A DNA stretch of 64,000 nucleotides from Micromonospora cabrerizensis (lineage in GTDB: Bacteria; Actinomycetota; Actinomycetes; Mycobacteriales; Micromonosporaceae): NCBI RefSeq assembly GCF_022230955.1, contig NZ_JAKKFI010000046.1:62001-126000 (forward strand). The letters run 5' to 3'. Made by a program: the position numbers and the translations under genes. Shown here in pieces: positions 7,932-16,672 of this stretch. Below the pieces are notes generated by a model. It saw only the letters and a list, made by a program, of their open reading frames with translations, made no database searches and was not told the origin of the DNA. Position 1 is the stretch's first letter; every line of letters starts with the position of its first letter.

Positions 7932-9106
7932 GCCGTCGCGTCCAGCCAGTCCAGCAGTGTCCGCTCCTGCGTGTGCAGCGCGTGTTCGGGGGTCAGGCCG
8001 TCCCGGGTCATCGGCGCCTTGAAGAAATAGCCGAGTTGCTCCTGCGCGCCGCTCTCACCGCGGCGGGCGGCCTCCGCCATGAGTCGCGCCAGGTCCAGCA
8101 CCAGTGGTGCGGCGAGGATCGAGTCCCGGCAGAGGAAGTTCACCTTGAGCTGCATCCGCTGCCCGAGGAAGCCGATCAGGTCGATGTTGTCCCAGGCTTC
8201 CTTGGCGTCACCGCGCGGCCGGTAGTAGTCGATCCGGACCACGTGGTCGTCCACGTCGTAGCCGAGGATCTGGTTGAGCACCGAACCCTTGGTGTCCAGC
8301 TTGCTGGCCAACGACGACGGGTCGTCGAGGATCTGCCCGTCCCGGTTGCCCAGGATGTTCGTCGAGTACCAGCCCTCCACGGCCAGCGCCCGGGACCGGA
8401 ACGCCGGAGCGAGCACCGTCTTGATCAGCGTCTGACCGGTCTTGCCGTCCTTGCCGGCGACCGGCACGCCCTCCCGCACGGCCAACTCCAACAGCGCGGG
8501 CACGTCGGCGCCCAGACTGGGCGTGAAGTTGACGTAGGGGCAGCCCTCCTGGATCGCCGCGTACGCGTAGAGCAGACCGGGGGTGATGGCGGGATCGTCG
8601 GCGTCCAGCCCCGCCTCGAACCCGTCGAGGCTCTGCAGCACCGGCGACGCCGGATCCGGTCGGCCCTCGGTGGAGGCCAGGTTGACCACCACCACCCGCT
8701 GGACGTCCTGCGCCGACCTGAACCGGCCCAGGTCGTCGCGCAGGTGCGACACCCGCTCGCGCAGCGGCCCGATCGGCACCACGTTCGCCCCGGTGGCGTT
8801 GCGGCAGTACGCCGGGTCCGCCACGGCCGGCCAGGGCTGGATCTGCCCCAGCGGCCCCGCGACAGTGTCCAGGTGGGCTGGCTCCACCACCCGGTGCAGG
8901 TGTGCCGCCTTGGCCAGGTCGTCCGGAGCCAGGTCCCAACCCCCGAAGACCATCGACTCGTACGGCACCAGGTCGGTGCGGTGCGCCAGGGGTAGTCCCG
9001 ACATGTCCGTCATGCCCAACCGCAACAACTCCACCCCAGCTATCGCCGTGGTCGCGACCGCTCCACCCAGTCCGACCACCGCGACCCCGATGCGCTCCCC
9101 CGTCAT
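7928..9106 (-). CDS. inositol-3-phosphate synthase homologue (first gene of operon)
   Basis: 392 aa. ATG 9106 is preceded by AGGAGG five bases upstream, the best ribosome site of the operon. The N-terminal NAD-binding loop is VGLGGAVATTAIAGVE; later hallmarks are EGCPYVNFTPSLGAD, VAGKDGKTGQTLIKT (active-site lysine region) and the SKLDTKGSVLNQIL tract. The enzyme family converts glucose 6-phosphate to 1L-myo-inositol 1-phosphate with internal NAD recycling. Housekeeping actinobacterial Ino1 supplies phosphatidylinositol and mycothiol. This copy leads a nine-gene cluster of tailoring enzymes, suggesting a dedicated paralogue for a cyclitol product; paralogy cannot be proved from one window. 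Confidence 0.85.
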   Translation of the reverse strand: MTGERIGVAVVGLGGAVATTAIAGVELLRLGMTDMSGLPLAHRTDLVPYESMVFGGWDLAPDDLAKAAHLHRVVEPAHLDTVAGPLGQIQPWPAVADPAYCRNATGANVVPIGPLRERVSHLRDDLGRFRSAQDVQRVVVVNLASTEGRPDPASPVLQSLDGFEAGLDADDPAITPGLLYAYAAIQEGCPYVNFTPSLGADVPALLELAVREGVPVAGKDGKTGQTLIKTVLAPAFRSRALAVEGWYSTNILGNRDGQILDDPSSLASKLDTKGSVLNQILGYDVDDHVVRIDYYRPRGDAKEAWDNIDLIGFLGQRMQLKVNFLCRDSILAAPLVLDLARLMAEAARRGESGAQEQLGYFFKAPMTRDGLTPEHALHTQERTLLDWLDATA

Positions 9107-9298
9107 GCTGCCTCCTGATTCGACCCGCACGTCCGACCCGAGCCGCCGCCTACCCGGCCAGGCGCCGATCAGTCATCGGTCTTCGTCGACGCCCCCACGG
9201 CGCGCCGATCGGTCAATTTCCCAGGTCAGGGGCCCTGCACTGTGCAAAGAATGCAGTGGATGCGGCGCGTTGCCGGGTCCCGGCGGGGGGGTCTGCTC
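9107..9298. promoter_or_regulatory. divergent promoter region between ino1-like operon and galE
   Basis: This 192-bp gap separates the two divergent transcription units and must hold both promoters. An 11-bp perfect palindrome, TGCACTGTGCA, lies at 9236-9246, followed by a TGCAGTG half-repeat at 9252-9258. It is 52 bp upstream of the galE GTG and could be an operator. No convincing -35/-10 pair was picked out. Assignment of the palindrome to a regulator is speculative. Confidence 0.35.
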
Positions 9299-10327
9299 GT
9301 GAAGGTGCTGATCGCGGGTGGGGCAGGATTCATCGGGAGTACCGTCGCGTCCGCCCTGATCGACGCGGGCCACACACCGGTGGTGCTGGACAGCCTGGTC
9401 ACCGGTCGTCGAGAGTTCTGCCGGGGCCGGTCCTTCCACCTCGGCGACATCGCGGACGCGGACGGGGTGGACCGGCTGCTGACGCGACATCCGGACATCG
9501 ACGCGGTCGTCCACTGCGCGGCCCTCATCGCGGTGCCGGACTCGGTGGCCCGGCCGGTGGACTACTACCGGGCGAACGTCTCCGCCACCCTGGAGTTCGT
9601 CGACCGACTGCTCGCGCACGGCGTACACCGGATGATCTTCAGCTCGTCCGCGGCCATCTACCGGCCGGACGCGGATCTCGGCGTCGACGAGGTGTCGCCG
9701 CTGCACGCCACCAGCCCGTACGCGCAGACGAAGCTGGTGGTGGAACGGATGCTGGCCGACATCGCGGCCAGTAGCCCGTTGAGGGTGCTGTCCCTGCGCT
9801 ACTTCAACCCGATCGGCGCGGACCCGGCGCTGCGCACCGGGCTCCAGGTCGCCACGCCCTCGCACGCTCTGGGCCGGTTGATGCAGGCGCACCAGACCGG
9901 TGTGCCGTTCTCGGTGAACGGTCTGGACTGGCCCACCCGCGACGGTTCGGGGCTGCGTGACTACGTCCACGTCTGGGACCTGGCCGACGCCCACCTTCGG
10001 GCGTTGGACCGGTTCGACGACATCTTCGCCGTCGGCAATGCTCCGCACACCGCCCTCAACCTGGGCAGTGGCACCGGCACGACGGTGTTGGAACTGGTCG
10101 CGGCGTTCAACGCGGTGGTGGACCGTCCGGTTCTGGTGCGCGAGGCACCCCGGCGCCCCGGAGACACCGCCGGCGGTTTCACCCGTAGCCGGCGGGCCTG
10201 GGAGGTGCTGGGCTGGAGAGCGCAGCGCGACCTGTCCGCCGGGATCACCGACTCCCTGGCCTGGCACGACCGGCGTGGTCAGGTGCTGGCGGACCTGGCG
10301 GCACGCCGTCGGCAACTGGCCGGCTGA
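9299..10327 (+). CDS. galE: UDP-glucose 4-epimerase-like SDR
   Basis: 342 aa. The GTG at 9299 follows a G-rich Shine-Dalgarno run (9285-9291) and begins right at the Rossmann strand VKVLIAGGAGFIGS; an upstream ATG at 9242 would add a poorly folded arginine-rich tail. Extended-SDR signatures are present: GGAGFIG, the SSSAAIY strand and YAQTK (catalytic Tyr/Lys), then RYFNPIGADP, typical of GalE. The enzyme interconverts UDP-glucose and UDP-galactose or related UDP-sugars for cell-wall or exopolysaccharide synthesis. It stands alone, divergent from the cyclitol operon, so it could also supply a sugar donor to the neighbouring glycosyltransferase (weak inference). Confidence 0.8.
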   Translation: MKVLIAGGAGFIGSTVASALIDAGHTPVVLDSLVTGRREFCRGRSFHLGDIADADGVDRLLTRHPDIDAVVHCAALIAVPDSVARPVDYYRANVSATLEFVDRLLAHGVHRMIFSSSAAIYRPDADLGVDEVSPLHATSPYAQTKLVVERMLADIAASSPLRVLSLRYFNPIGADPALRTGLQVATPSHALGRLMQAHQTGVPFSVNGLDWPTRDGSGLRDYVHVWDLADAHLRALDRFDDIFAVGNAPHTALNLGSGTGTTVLELVAAFNAVVDRPVLVREAPRRPGDTAGGFTRSRRAWEVLGWRAQRDLSAGITDSLAWHDRRGQVLADLAARRRQLAG

Positions 10328-10355
10328 CCCGACGCGACGGTGTCGTGTGCAACGG

Positions 10356-10844
10356 TCAAGCCGCCGTGCCCTCGACAGGCAGCCGATCCGTCTGGGCTCC
10401 TTCGCGGTCAGGCGCGGCAGGTGCGTCTCGTCTCGCCAGCTCCCGGCGTGAGGTGATGTCGAGCTTGCGGAAGATCTTGCGGAGGTGGTAGTCCACCGTG
10501 CTCGGGCTGATGAACAGTTGTGCCGCCACCTCACGGTTGGACGCACCGTTGGACACCAGGCGCGCGATGTCGCGCTCCTGGCCGGTCAGGCAGCAGCTCT
10601 GGGCGACGTGGCTGGACGTGTCGTGGTGGGCCAGCGTCTTGCGCAGTTCGCGGCGGGATGCGACGCCCAGCCGGTGGAACACCCCGCGGAGGTGGTGTTT
10701 GACGGTATGGGTGCTGATGACCAGGCGCGTCGCGACCTCGACGTTGGTGGAGCCTGCCGCCACCAGCAGGGCGATCTGTTCCTGCCGTGGGGTCAGTACC
10801 GCACGGGGAAGGGCTCGGGCGGGCTCGGCTACGGCGCAGTGCAT
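10356..10844 (-). CDS. tandem LuxR-type HTH regulator without sensor domain
   Basis: 162 aa from ATG 10844, chosen because GAGGAG sits five bases upstream; the longer start at 10883 has no clear ribosome site. It consists of two GerE/LuxR HTH domains back to back: LTPRQEQIALLVAAGSTNVE with THTVKHHLRGVF, then LTGQERDIARLVSNGASNRE with PSTVDYHLRKIF, each ending in an SRREL helix. No receiver, PAS, ATPase or autoinducer domain is present. Two DNA-binding domains in one short chain would let a monomer occupy a direct repeat. It lies beside a large SARP regulator, also on the minus strand. Confidence 0.85.
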   Translation of the reverse strand: MHCAVAEPARALPRAVLTPRQEQIALLVAAGSTNVEVATRLVISTHTVKHHLRGVFHRLGVASRRELRKTLAHHDTSSHVAQSCCLTGQERDIARLVSNGASNREVAAQLFISPSTVDYHLRKIFRKLDITSRRELARRDAPAAPDREGAQTDRLPVEGTAA

Positions 10845-10936
10845 GGTGCTCCTCGGGCGAGGGGTCGGGGTCTCGCCGACCATCCGATCGCACCGCAGTG
10901 CACGACGAGTGCAGACTGAGTGCTCGCCCTACCCGC

Positions 10937-13819
10937 CTACGACGCGCCCCTCATCAGGCTCAGCCGGGCCCGGACATATGCGACCATGGTCCGGTATGTC
11001 TCGGCCTCCTCGATGCCGGAGAACTCGACGAGCTCCCGGAAGCCGTTGTCCGCGATCAGGTGCTCGAACTGCTGGCACCCCCGCTCCGCCCGCACCAGGT
11101 CGCCCAGATCGAATGCGGCCCGCGCGAGGATCGCCGCGGCGGCGCACCGGGGGCCGTTCGACTCGGAGACGCCTTCCGCCAATCCCCACTCCGACAACTG
11201 CACCGCTCGTTCGAGCCGGCCATGTCTCCAGGAGGAGTCCGCGATGAGCTGCGCGTAGTAGATCTTCAGGTGATCGAGGTGCTGCGCCACGGCAATGGCC
11301 AGCCCTTCGTCCGCGAACCGCGTGCCAGTGTCGAACCGACCGGACCCCAGGAGCGCTCTTGTGAGTGTCAGCAGCGAGACGGCGAGCAGTTCCTGGTGCC
11401 CCGTCTGTCGGGCGAGACCCACCGAGCGTTCGCCGTACGCGTTGGCGGCGTCGTGGTCGCCACGCGACAACGACAGCACGGCGAGGTTTCGCAGGACGTC
11501 GGCTTGCCCGGCGAGGTCTCCGGCCCCTTCGAAGATGGACAGGGCCCGACGCAGATGGTCGTCGGCCTGTGGCAGCGGGGCGAAGACCTCACCGACGGTA
11601 CGGAGAAGTTCGGCCTCCGTCAGCGGCTCGCCGAGCACGCTGACCATGTCGAGGATCGCGAGTACGGTCGGTGTCCGGCCCGCAGGTATGGAGTTGCTGC
11701 CCGGCGCCGACGCGGCGAGCACCATGGCCGCCGCGTCGCGCCCCAGGCCATGAGCGAGGGCCAGATCGATCGTCGCCCACAGCGCGGCCCGTTCCCGCGC
11801 ATACCAGGCGGCAGCCCGTGGCACGCTGTCGAAGGATTCCGGCGTCACACCCGACGGCGGTTCGCTGACGGCACCGACTGGCTGCCGGTGGTGCCTCGCG
11901 TACGCGGCGCGGGCCGAGTGCAGGTAATGCGTGATCAGACGCCGCTCGTACTCCGGTCGTTCTGGATCCTCGTCGAGCAGCTCACCGGCGTAGGCCCGCA
12001 ACAGGTCGTGCAGCACATACCGCTCTGGCTGCGACTCGTCGAGCAGATTCGCGGTCACCAGTTCCATGAGCAGTGCGCGCGCCTGCGCACGACCGACTCC
12101 GACGACGCTGGCCGCCGACTCCAGCGAGATCCCCGGGCCCGGATGGACAGCGAGGGCACGAAACACCCGCGCCGTCGCTGGATCCAGGGCCCGGTAGGAC
12201 CACGAGAACACCGACCGGACATCGTCGGACGAGTCCGCGCTGGACAACGCGTCGAGTCTGGCGGACGGTGCCGAGACGTCGCTGACGGCCGCGCTCAGTG
12301 GCAGGGCCGGATTGAGGGCCACGCGGGCCGCGACAATCGCCAGCGCGAGCGGCAGCCCGGCGCAGAGCGTGATGACGTTGTCCAACGCGTCCGGGTTCGC
12401 GGTGGCGCGACGGGCGCCGAGACGGTTGATCAGAAGCTGGCGGGACTCGGCCGCGGTCAGCCGGTCGACCTGCAGGTAACGTGCGCCCTCCCGGGTGACC
12501 AGGCTCGTCATGCGGTTGCGGCTCGTCACGATGACCAGACAGCCCCGGGAGGCTGGCAGTAGCGGGCGGACCTGATCGGAGTCGCGGGCGTTGTCCAGCA
12601 GGATCAGGAGGCGTCGACCAAAGAGGCGACTGCGGTAACGAGCGGCCTGCGCGTCGACGGTCTCCTGCGGTGACGAGACCGCCGGCTCGCCCAGTGACGC
12701 GAGCAACGTGGCGAGCGCCTCCTCCGATGACATCGCGCGTCCGTCCGGATCGAGACCCCTCAGGTTCAGGAACAACTGGCCATCGGGGAACTCGCTGACG
12801 ATCTGGTGGGCCCAGTGCACGGCGAGCGCGGTCTTGCCGATGCCACCCATGCCGCCGAGCACCGTGATCACGATGGTCGCGTCGCTGAATGCGTCGGACA
12901 GTTGATCGTCGAGCACCGCGGCCACGTCGTTTCGGCGGACGAAGCCCGCGACCTGCGGCGGCAGCTGCGCGGGCCGCGGAGCCTCCGGCGGGCGCAGTTC
13001 CTCCTGCAGCGTCCAGCCGCTGGCGAGCAGTTCCCGATACGCCTCCCGCAGTTCCGGGCCCGGGTCCACCCCCAGGTCCTCGGCGAGACGTTGACGCGTC
13101 CGCTCGAAGACCCGCACCCCTTCCGCCCGGTGACCGGTGGCCACGTACGCGCGCATCAGGCACGCCTGTAGCGCCTCGTCCAGCGGCACCGCGGCGGCCA
13201 CGCTCAGAAGTGGGGTCAACACGGTGTCGGCCATGCCGTGGTCGAGCGCCGCCTCGCTGGCCGCGAGCGCCACCGCGACGCGCTCCCGTTCGATGGCGAC
13301 GAACTCCGGCGACCTCCGCGCACCGGCCGGGAGGTCGGTGAACGCAGGGCTGCGGCCAAGTTCCAGAGCGGTCAGATACGCCCGTACGCCGGCCACGACA
13401 TCCCCGCCGTCGAGCGCCTCGCGGGCCCGCCGCACCAACTCGCGGTACATGGCCAGATCGGAGGCCTCGGTCGCAAGGACCAGCCGGTAGCCCGTACCGG
13501 CCGGCAGGAGGTAGCGACCGGTTTCGCGGACGTCCAGGTCCGGTTCCAGAATCCGCCGGAGGTTGCCGACGTGCCGGTGGATCTGGTTGGCGGCGCTGGC
13601 CGGCGGTTGGTCGTCCCACAGGCTGTCGATGATGTTGTCGAGGCTGACCGCATCACCCCCGGCGGCGAGGAGTTTGGCCAGGATGATCCGCTGGCGCACC
13701 GGCCCGAGATCGACGTCCGAGCCGTCCCGCCGGCAGCCGAGACCGCCGAAGACCTTGAACTCGCAGTGGGACTGAGGCGCGTCCGGGGGCCTGCGGTCGG
13801 GCGTCGTCACGATTGACAT
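10937..13819 (-). CDS. AfsR/SARP family regulator (wHTH-BTAD-NB-ARC-TPR)
   Basis: 960 aa from ATG 13819; a longer frame to 13984 lacks homology before this Met. Order: OmpR-like winged helix (FKVFGGLGC to GYRLVLATE, about 20-110), bacterial transcriptional activation domain (to about 270, ending EDLGVDPGPELREAYRELLAS), NB-ARC ATPase with Walker A GGMGGIGKTALA, the LLILLDNARD Walker B strand and GLPLALAI, then TPR-like repeats. Such proteins activate secondary-metabolite or developmental genes by binding tandem repeats. It is divergent from an alpha/beta hydrolase gene that may be a target. The start has only a weak ribosome site, so near-leaderless translation is possible. Confidence 0.92.
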   Translation of the reverse strand: MSIVTTPDRRPPDAPQSHCEFKVFGGLGCRRDGSDVDLGPVRQRIILAKLLAAGGDAVSLDNIIDSLWDDQPPASAANQIHRHVGNLRRILEPDLDVRETGRYLLPAGTGYRLVLATEASDLAMYRELVRRAREALDGGDVVAGVRAYLTALELGRSPAFTDLPAGARRSPEFVAIERERVAVALAASEAALDHGMADTVLTPLLSVAAAVPLDEALQACLMRAYVATGHRAEGVRVFERTRQRLAEDLGVDPGPELREAYRELLASGWTLQEELRPPEAPRPAQLPPQVAGFVRRNDVAAVLDDQLSDAFSDATIVITVLGGMGGIGKTALAVHWAHQIVSEFPDGQLFLNLRGLDPDGRAMSSEEALATLLASLGEPAVSSPQETVDAQAARYRSRLFGRRLLILLDNARDSDQVRPLLPASRGCLVIVTSRNRMTSLVTREGARYLQVDRLTAAESRQLLINRLGARRATANPDALDNVITLCAGLPLALAIVAARVALNPALPLSAAVSDVSAPSARLDALSSADSSDDVRSVFSWSYRALDPATARVFRALAVHPGPGISLESAASVVGVGRAQARALLMELVTANLLDESQPERYVLHDLLRAYAGELLDEDPERPEYERRLITHYLHSARAAYARHHRQPVGAVSEPPSGVTPESFDSVPRAAAWYARERAALWATIDLALAHGLGRDAAAMVLAASAPGSNSIPAGRTPTVLAILDMVSVLGEPLTEAELLRTVGEVFAPLPQADDHLRRALSIFEGAGDLAGQADVLRNLAVLSLSRGDHDAANAYGERSVGLARQTGHQELLAVSLLTLTRALLGSGRFDTGTRFADEGLAIAVAQHLDHLKIYYAQLIADSSWRHGRLERAVQLSEWGLAEGVSESNGPRCAAAAILARAAFDLGDLVRAERGCQQFEHLIADNGFRELVEFSGIEEAETYRTMVAYVRARLSLMRGAS

Positions 13820-14019
13820 CCTAGAGATTAAAGGGCAGCGATTTCGCTTTTCGCCCCAGCCTGCGGTGTGCCCCCGGTCCCCCACATCGCCCACTTCTCG
13901 TTGTCCGTCGAGTCGGTTGCCGAAAACGGGGACTACGTGGTTCGGGTGATTCGCGAAACGGTGCCAGATACGTACCTTCGGCAAGGTTCCAGCGCGGAAC
14001 GCAAGCCCAAGGAGTGCGA
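13820..14019. promoter_or_regulatory. divergent promoter region, SARP gene / alpha-beta hydrolase
   Basis: This 200-bp gap lies between the SARP start and the hydrolase start. It is less GC-rich near the SARP gene (CCTTTAATCTCTAGG) and contains TTCG pairs spaced about ten bases (GGTTCGGGTGATTCGCG near 13940), loosely like SARP direct repeats. AAGGAG at 14008-14013 serves the hydrolase. The TTCG repeats are imperfect and may be chance. Confidence 0.35.
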
Positions 14020-14853
14020 ATGCCCCATGTCACCGTTGGCTCAGAGGGAGCCAACCCGATCGAGATCTATTACGAGGATCACGGCACCGGTACGCCAGTG
14101 GTACTCAGTCACGGCTATCCGCTGAGCGGGCAGGCCTGGGAGAAGCAGGTCTCCGCACTGCTCGCAGCCGGGTACCGCGTCATCACGTACGACCGGCGGG
14201 GTTGGGGCAGTTCCAGCCAGCCCGCCGGTGGATACGACTACGACACGTTCGCCGACGACGTGAACGTGCTGCTCACGACACTCGACGTACGCGACGCCAT
14301 CCTCGTGGGTCACTCGATGGGAACCGGCGACGTTGCCCGGTACCTGGGTCGGCACGGCACCGAGCGGGTCGCGAAAGCCGTCCTGATGTCGCCGATCCCG
14401 CCGTTCCTCCTGAAGACGGACGACAACCCCGAAGGCGCACCGCAGTCGTTGTTCGACGGGTTCATCCAGGCTGCGCGGGCGGACCGGAACGCGTGGCTCA
14501 AGCAGTTCCTGGAGAACTTCTACAACCTCGACGTCTACGGCGGCTCGCTGGTCAGCGACGAGGCGTTCCAGGCAAGCCTGGACGTGGCCCTGGCCGGGGC
14601 TCCCCTCGCCGCAGTGGCCTGTATCCCGACCTGGCTCACCGACTTTCGTGACGACCTGTCCAAGATTGACGTGCCGGTCCTCGTGATTCAGGGCGACCAG
14701 GACCGGGTCCTACCCATCGGGGTGACCGGCCAGCGGCTGTCCGCCTTCATCGGGGATTCGCGGTTTCTCGTCATCGAGGGCGGGCCGCACGCCATTGCCT
14801 GGACCCACAGCGATCAGGTCAACGCCGCCCTGCTCGACTTTCTGCAGAAGTAA
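14020..14853 (+). CDS. alpha/beta hydrolase, non-heme chloroperoxidase-like
   Basis: 277 aa from ATG 14020 with AAGGAG six bases upstream; the GTG at 14014 is too close to that site. Features of the cofactor-free haloperoxidase/esterase group are clear: LSHGYPLSG oxyanion loop, YDRRGWGSSSQP, the nucleophile elbow GHSMGTGD, the acid in VIQGDQDRVLP and the final histidine in EGGPHAIAWTH. These enzymes hydrolyse esters and can perhydrolyse acids; a true halogenation role is usually not physiological. Cytoplasmic, no signal peptide. It is followed 15 bp later by a secreted hydrolase gene, so the two probably form an operon divergent from the SARP regulator. Confidence 0.88.
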   Translation: MPHVTVGSEGANPIEIYYEDHGTGTPVVLSHGYPLSGQAWEKQVSALLAAGYRVITYDRRGWGSSSQPAGGYDYDTFADDVNVLLTTLDVRDAILVGHSMGTGDVARYLGRHGTERVAKAVLMSPIPPFLLKTDDNPEGAPQSLFDGFIQAARADRNAWLKQFLENFYNLDVYGGSLVSDEAFQASLDVALAGAPLAAVACIPTWLTDFRDDLSKIDVPVLVIQGDQDRVLPIGVTGQRLSAFIGDSRFLVIEGGPHAIAWTHSDQVNAALLDFLQK

Positions 14854-14868
14854 GTGAAAGGAAACACG

Positions 14869-15714
14869 GTGAAATTGTCTTTCCGGCGGCGCCTCATTTC
14901 GGTAGGCGTGGTTATCGGTGCCCTCACCCTGGGTGGTGCCGGCATCGGCACCGCGCAGGCCTCGACGGCCCAGCATTCGCGCCCCGCACCGGTCAAACCG
15001 ACCGTCGTGCTCGTGCACGGCGCGTGGGCGGACGGGTCCAGCTGGGACAAGGTGGCGGCCAAGCTCCAGCACGACGGCTACCGGGTGGTCACGCCGCCGA
15101 ACCAGCTGACGGGCGTGGAGAAGGACGCCGCGAGTCTTCGCGCGTACCTGGACACCATCACCGGACCGATCGTCCTCGTCGGGCACTCGTACGGCGGCAT
15201 GGTCATCACCAACGCCGCTCTGGGCGACGAGCAGGTCAAGGCCCTGGTGTACGTCGACGCGTACATCCCGGACCAGCACGACACCGTGCTGTCGCTGACC
15301 TCGGCCGTGCCGGGCTCGGTCTTCGCGGCCGAAACGTCCACCGTCTTCGACCAGGTCGCCATCCCCGGTGACGACCCGCACAACGTCAACCTCTACGTGA
15401 AGCCGTCGGTCTTCGGCAAGGCGTTCGCCGACAAGAGCATTCCCGCCAAGGACGTGGCGGTGCTGGCCGCCCGGCAGCGTCCGCTGTCCTTCAACGCCCT
15501 GGTCGAGGAGTCCGGCGAGCCGGCCTGGGGCACCATCCCCTCGTGGTCGGTGGTCGGCAAGCAGGACGCCGTCATCCCTGCCGCTCAGCAGGTCGCCATG
15601 TCCAAGCGGGCCAAGGCACACATCGTCGAGATCAACGCCCCCCACCTGTCCATGGTCACTGACGCGGGTGCGGTCACCAACCAGATCGAGGCCGCTGCCA
15701 AGGCGACCGACTGA
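14869..15714 (+). CDS. secreted alpha/beta hydrolase
   Basis: 281 aa from GTG 14869, preceded by AAAGGA with a six-base spacer. The N-terminus VKLSFRRRLISVGVVIGAL ending in AQA-ST is a signal peptide. The mature part is an alpha/beta hydrolase: VLVHGAWADGSSW oxyanion region, VGHSYGGM nucleophile elbow, KQDAVIP acid region and INAPHLSM histidine. The type is common among actinobacterial secreted esterases of the salicylate-esterase-like group. It is closely similar to the convergent gene at 15806-16672, so the two are paralogues. A strong terminator follows. Confidence 0.88.
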   Translation: MKLSFRRRLISVGVVIGALTLGGAGIGTAQASTAQHSRPAPVKPTVVLVHGAWADGSSWDKVAAKLQHDGYRVVTPPNQLTGVEKDAASLRAYLDTITGPIVLVGHSYGGMVITNAALGDEQVKALVYVDAYIPDQHDTVLSLTSAVPGSVFAAETSTVFDQVAIPGDDPHNVNLYVKPSVFGKAFADKSIPAKDVAVLAARQRPLSFNALVEESGEPAWGTIPSWSVVGKQDAVIPAAQQVAMSKRAKAHIVEINAPHLSMVTDAGAVTNQIEAAAKATD

Positions 15715-15724
15715 CACGACAGCA

Positions 15725-15767
15725 GGCCGTGGCATCGCTCCTCGCGATGCCACGGCCGGCCTTTCTT
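15725..15767. terminator. intrinsic terminator between convergent hydrolase genes
   Basis: A perfect 14-bp stem (15725-15738 with 15744-15757; left arm GGCCGTGGCATCGC) closes a five-base TCCTC loop and is followed by GGCCTTTCTT. It lies 11 bp after the plus-strand hydrolase stop and 40-80 bp after the minus-strand paralogue stop, so it can serve both. Confidence 0.9.
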
Positions 15768-15805
15768 GCCGTACGGCCACAGCTGCTGCCGGGGTCGCTG
15801 GAGCG

Positions 15806-16672
15806 TCAGGCTGTCGTCCGGGCCGCCTCCAGGATGACCTCGGTGACCTCACCGGGATTCGAGATCAGGCCCAGGTGACCGGCGTCGATCCGGGTGATGT
15901 CGGCCCCCGCGCGCTTCATCATCTCTTCCTGGCGGGCCGGCGGGATGACCCGGTCCTCGGTGCCGATCACGGCCCAGACCGGGATCGTCTTCCACGCCGG
16001 CTCCGTGGCCGGCTCCCCCAGGGCGTTCGTGGCCAGGGCGCTCTGGGACACGGCGAGCACCTCCGCCTGCCGCCGAGGCAGACCGTTGGCGAAGCCGTTG
16101 ATGAAGATCTTCGGCAGGACGTACGCGTCGACCGCACCTTCCGGAGCACCCGGGAATGGCACGAGCTTGAAGACGCTCGTGGGGTCGGTCAGGGCCGGCT
16201 CAAGCACCGAGCCGGAGCCGGCGGTGAGCTCTTCCACGGTCTCCCCCTTGTCCGGGGCGAAGGCGTCGACGAACACGAGTGCCTTGACGTTGCTGTTGCC
16301 GGTCGCGGCGTCGCTCACCACGAAGCCGCCGTACGAGTGGGCCGCGAGCACGATGGGACCTTCGATGGTGGACAGGAAGTCCTTCAGGTAGCCGCTGTCG
16401 ATCGACGGCCCCCGGTTGGGCTGCGGCGCAACCTGGACCTCGAAACCGCGTGCCTGGAGTCTGCGAACCTCCCCACTCCAGCTCGATCCGTCAGCCCAGG
16501 CGCCATGTACCAGGACGATTGTTGGCTTGGTGCGATGCCCCTCGTCCGGGGTTGGTCGCGCACCGCCGTCCGCGTACACGCTTGGGGCGGCTGAGCCGAG
16601 CACCGTCACCAGCGTTGCGGCGACGAGCATTGCGGCGATGGTCTTCGGCCGACGTAGCGAGATACCGAGCAT
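15806..16672 (-). CDS. secreted alpha/beta hydrolase, paralogue of the convergent gene
   Basis: 288 aa from ATG 16672 with GAGGGGGAAG upstream; the frame extension to 16816 lacks a ribosome site. The signal peptide (MLGISLRRPKTIAAMLVAAT, then SVYADGG) is followed by the same blocks as its neighbour: KPTIVLVHGAWADGSSW, GPIVLAAHSYGGFV with the Ser nucleophile, VKALVFVDAFAPD, GTEDRVIP and the DAGHLG histidine. Likely an extracellular esterase or lactonase of unknown substrate. The tail-to-tail arrangement suggests an inverted duplication followed by divergence. Confidence 0.88.
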   Translation of the reverse strand: MLGISLRRPKTIAAMLVAATLVTVLGSAAPSVYADGGARPTPDEGHRTKPTIVLVHGAWADGSSWSGEVRRLQARGFEVQVAPQPNRGPSIDSGYLKDFLSTIEGPIVLAAHSYGGFVVSDAATGNSNVKALVFVDAFAPDKGETVEELTAGSGSVLEPALTDPTSVFKLVPFPGAPEGAVDAYVLPKIFINGFANGLPRRQAEVLAVSQSALATNALGEPATEPAWKTIPVWAVIGTEDRVIPPARQEEMMKRAGADITRIDAGHLGLISNPGEVTEVILEAARTTA

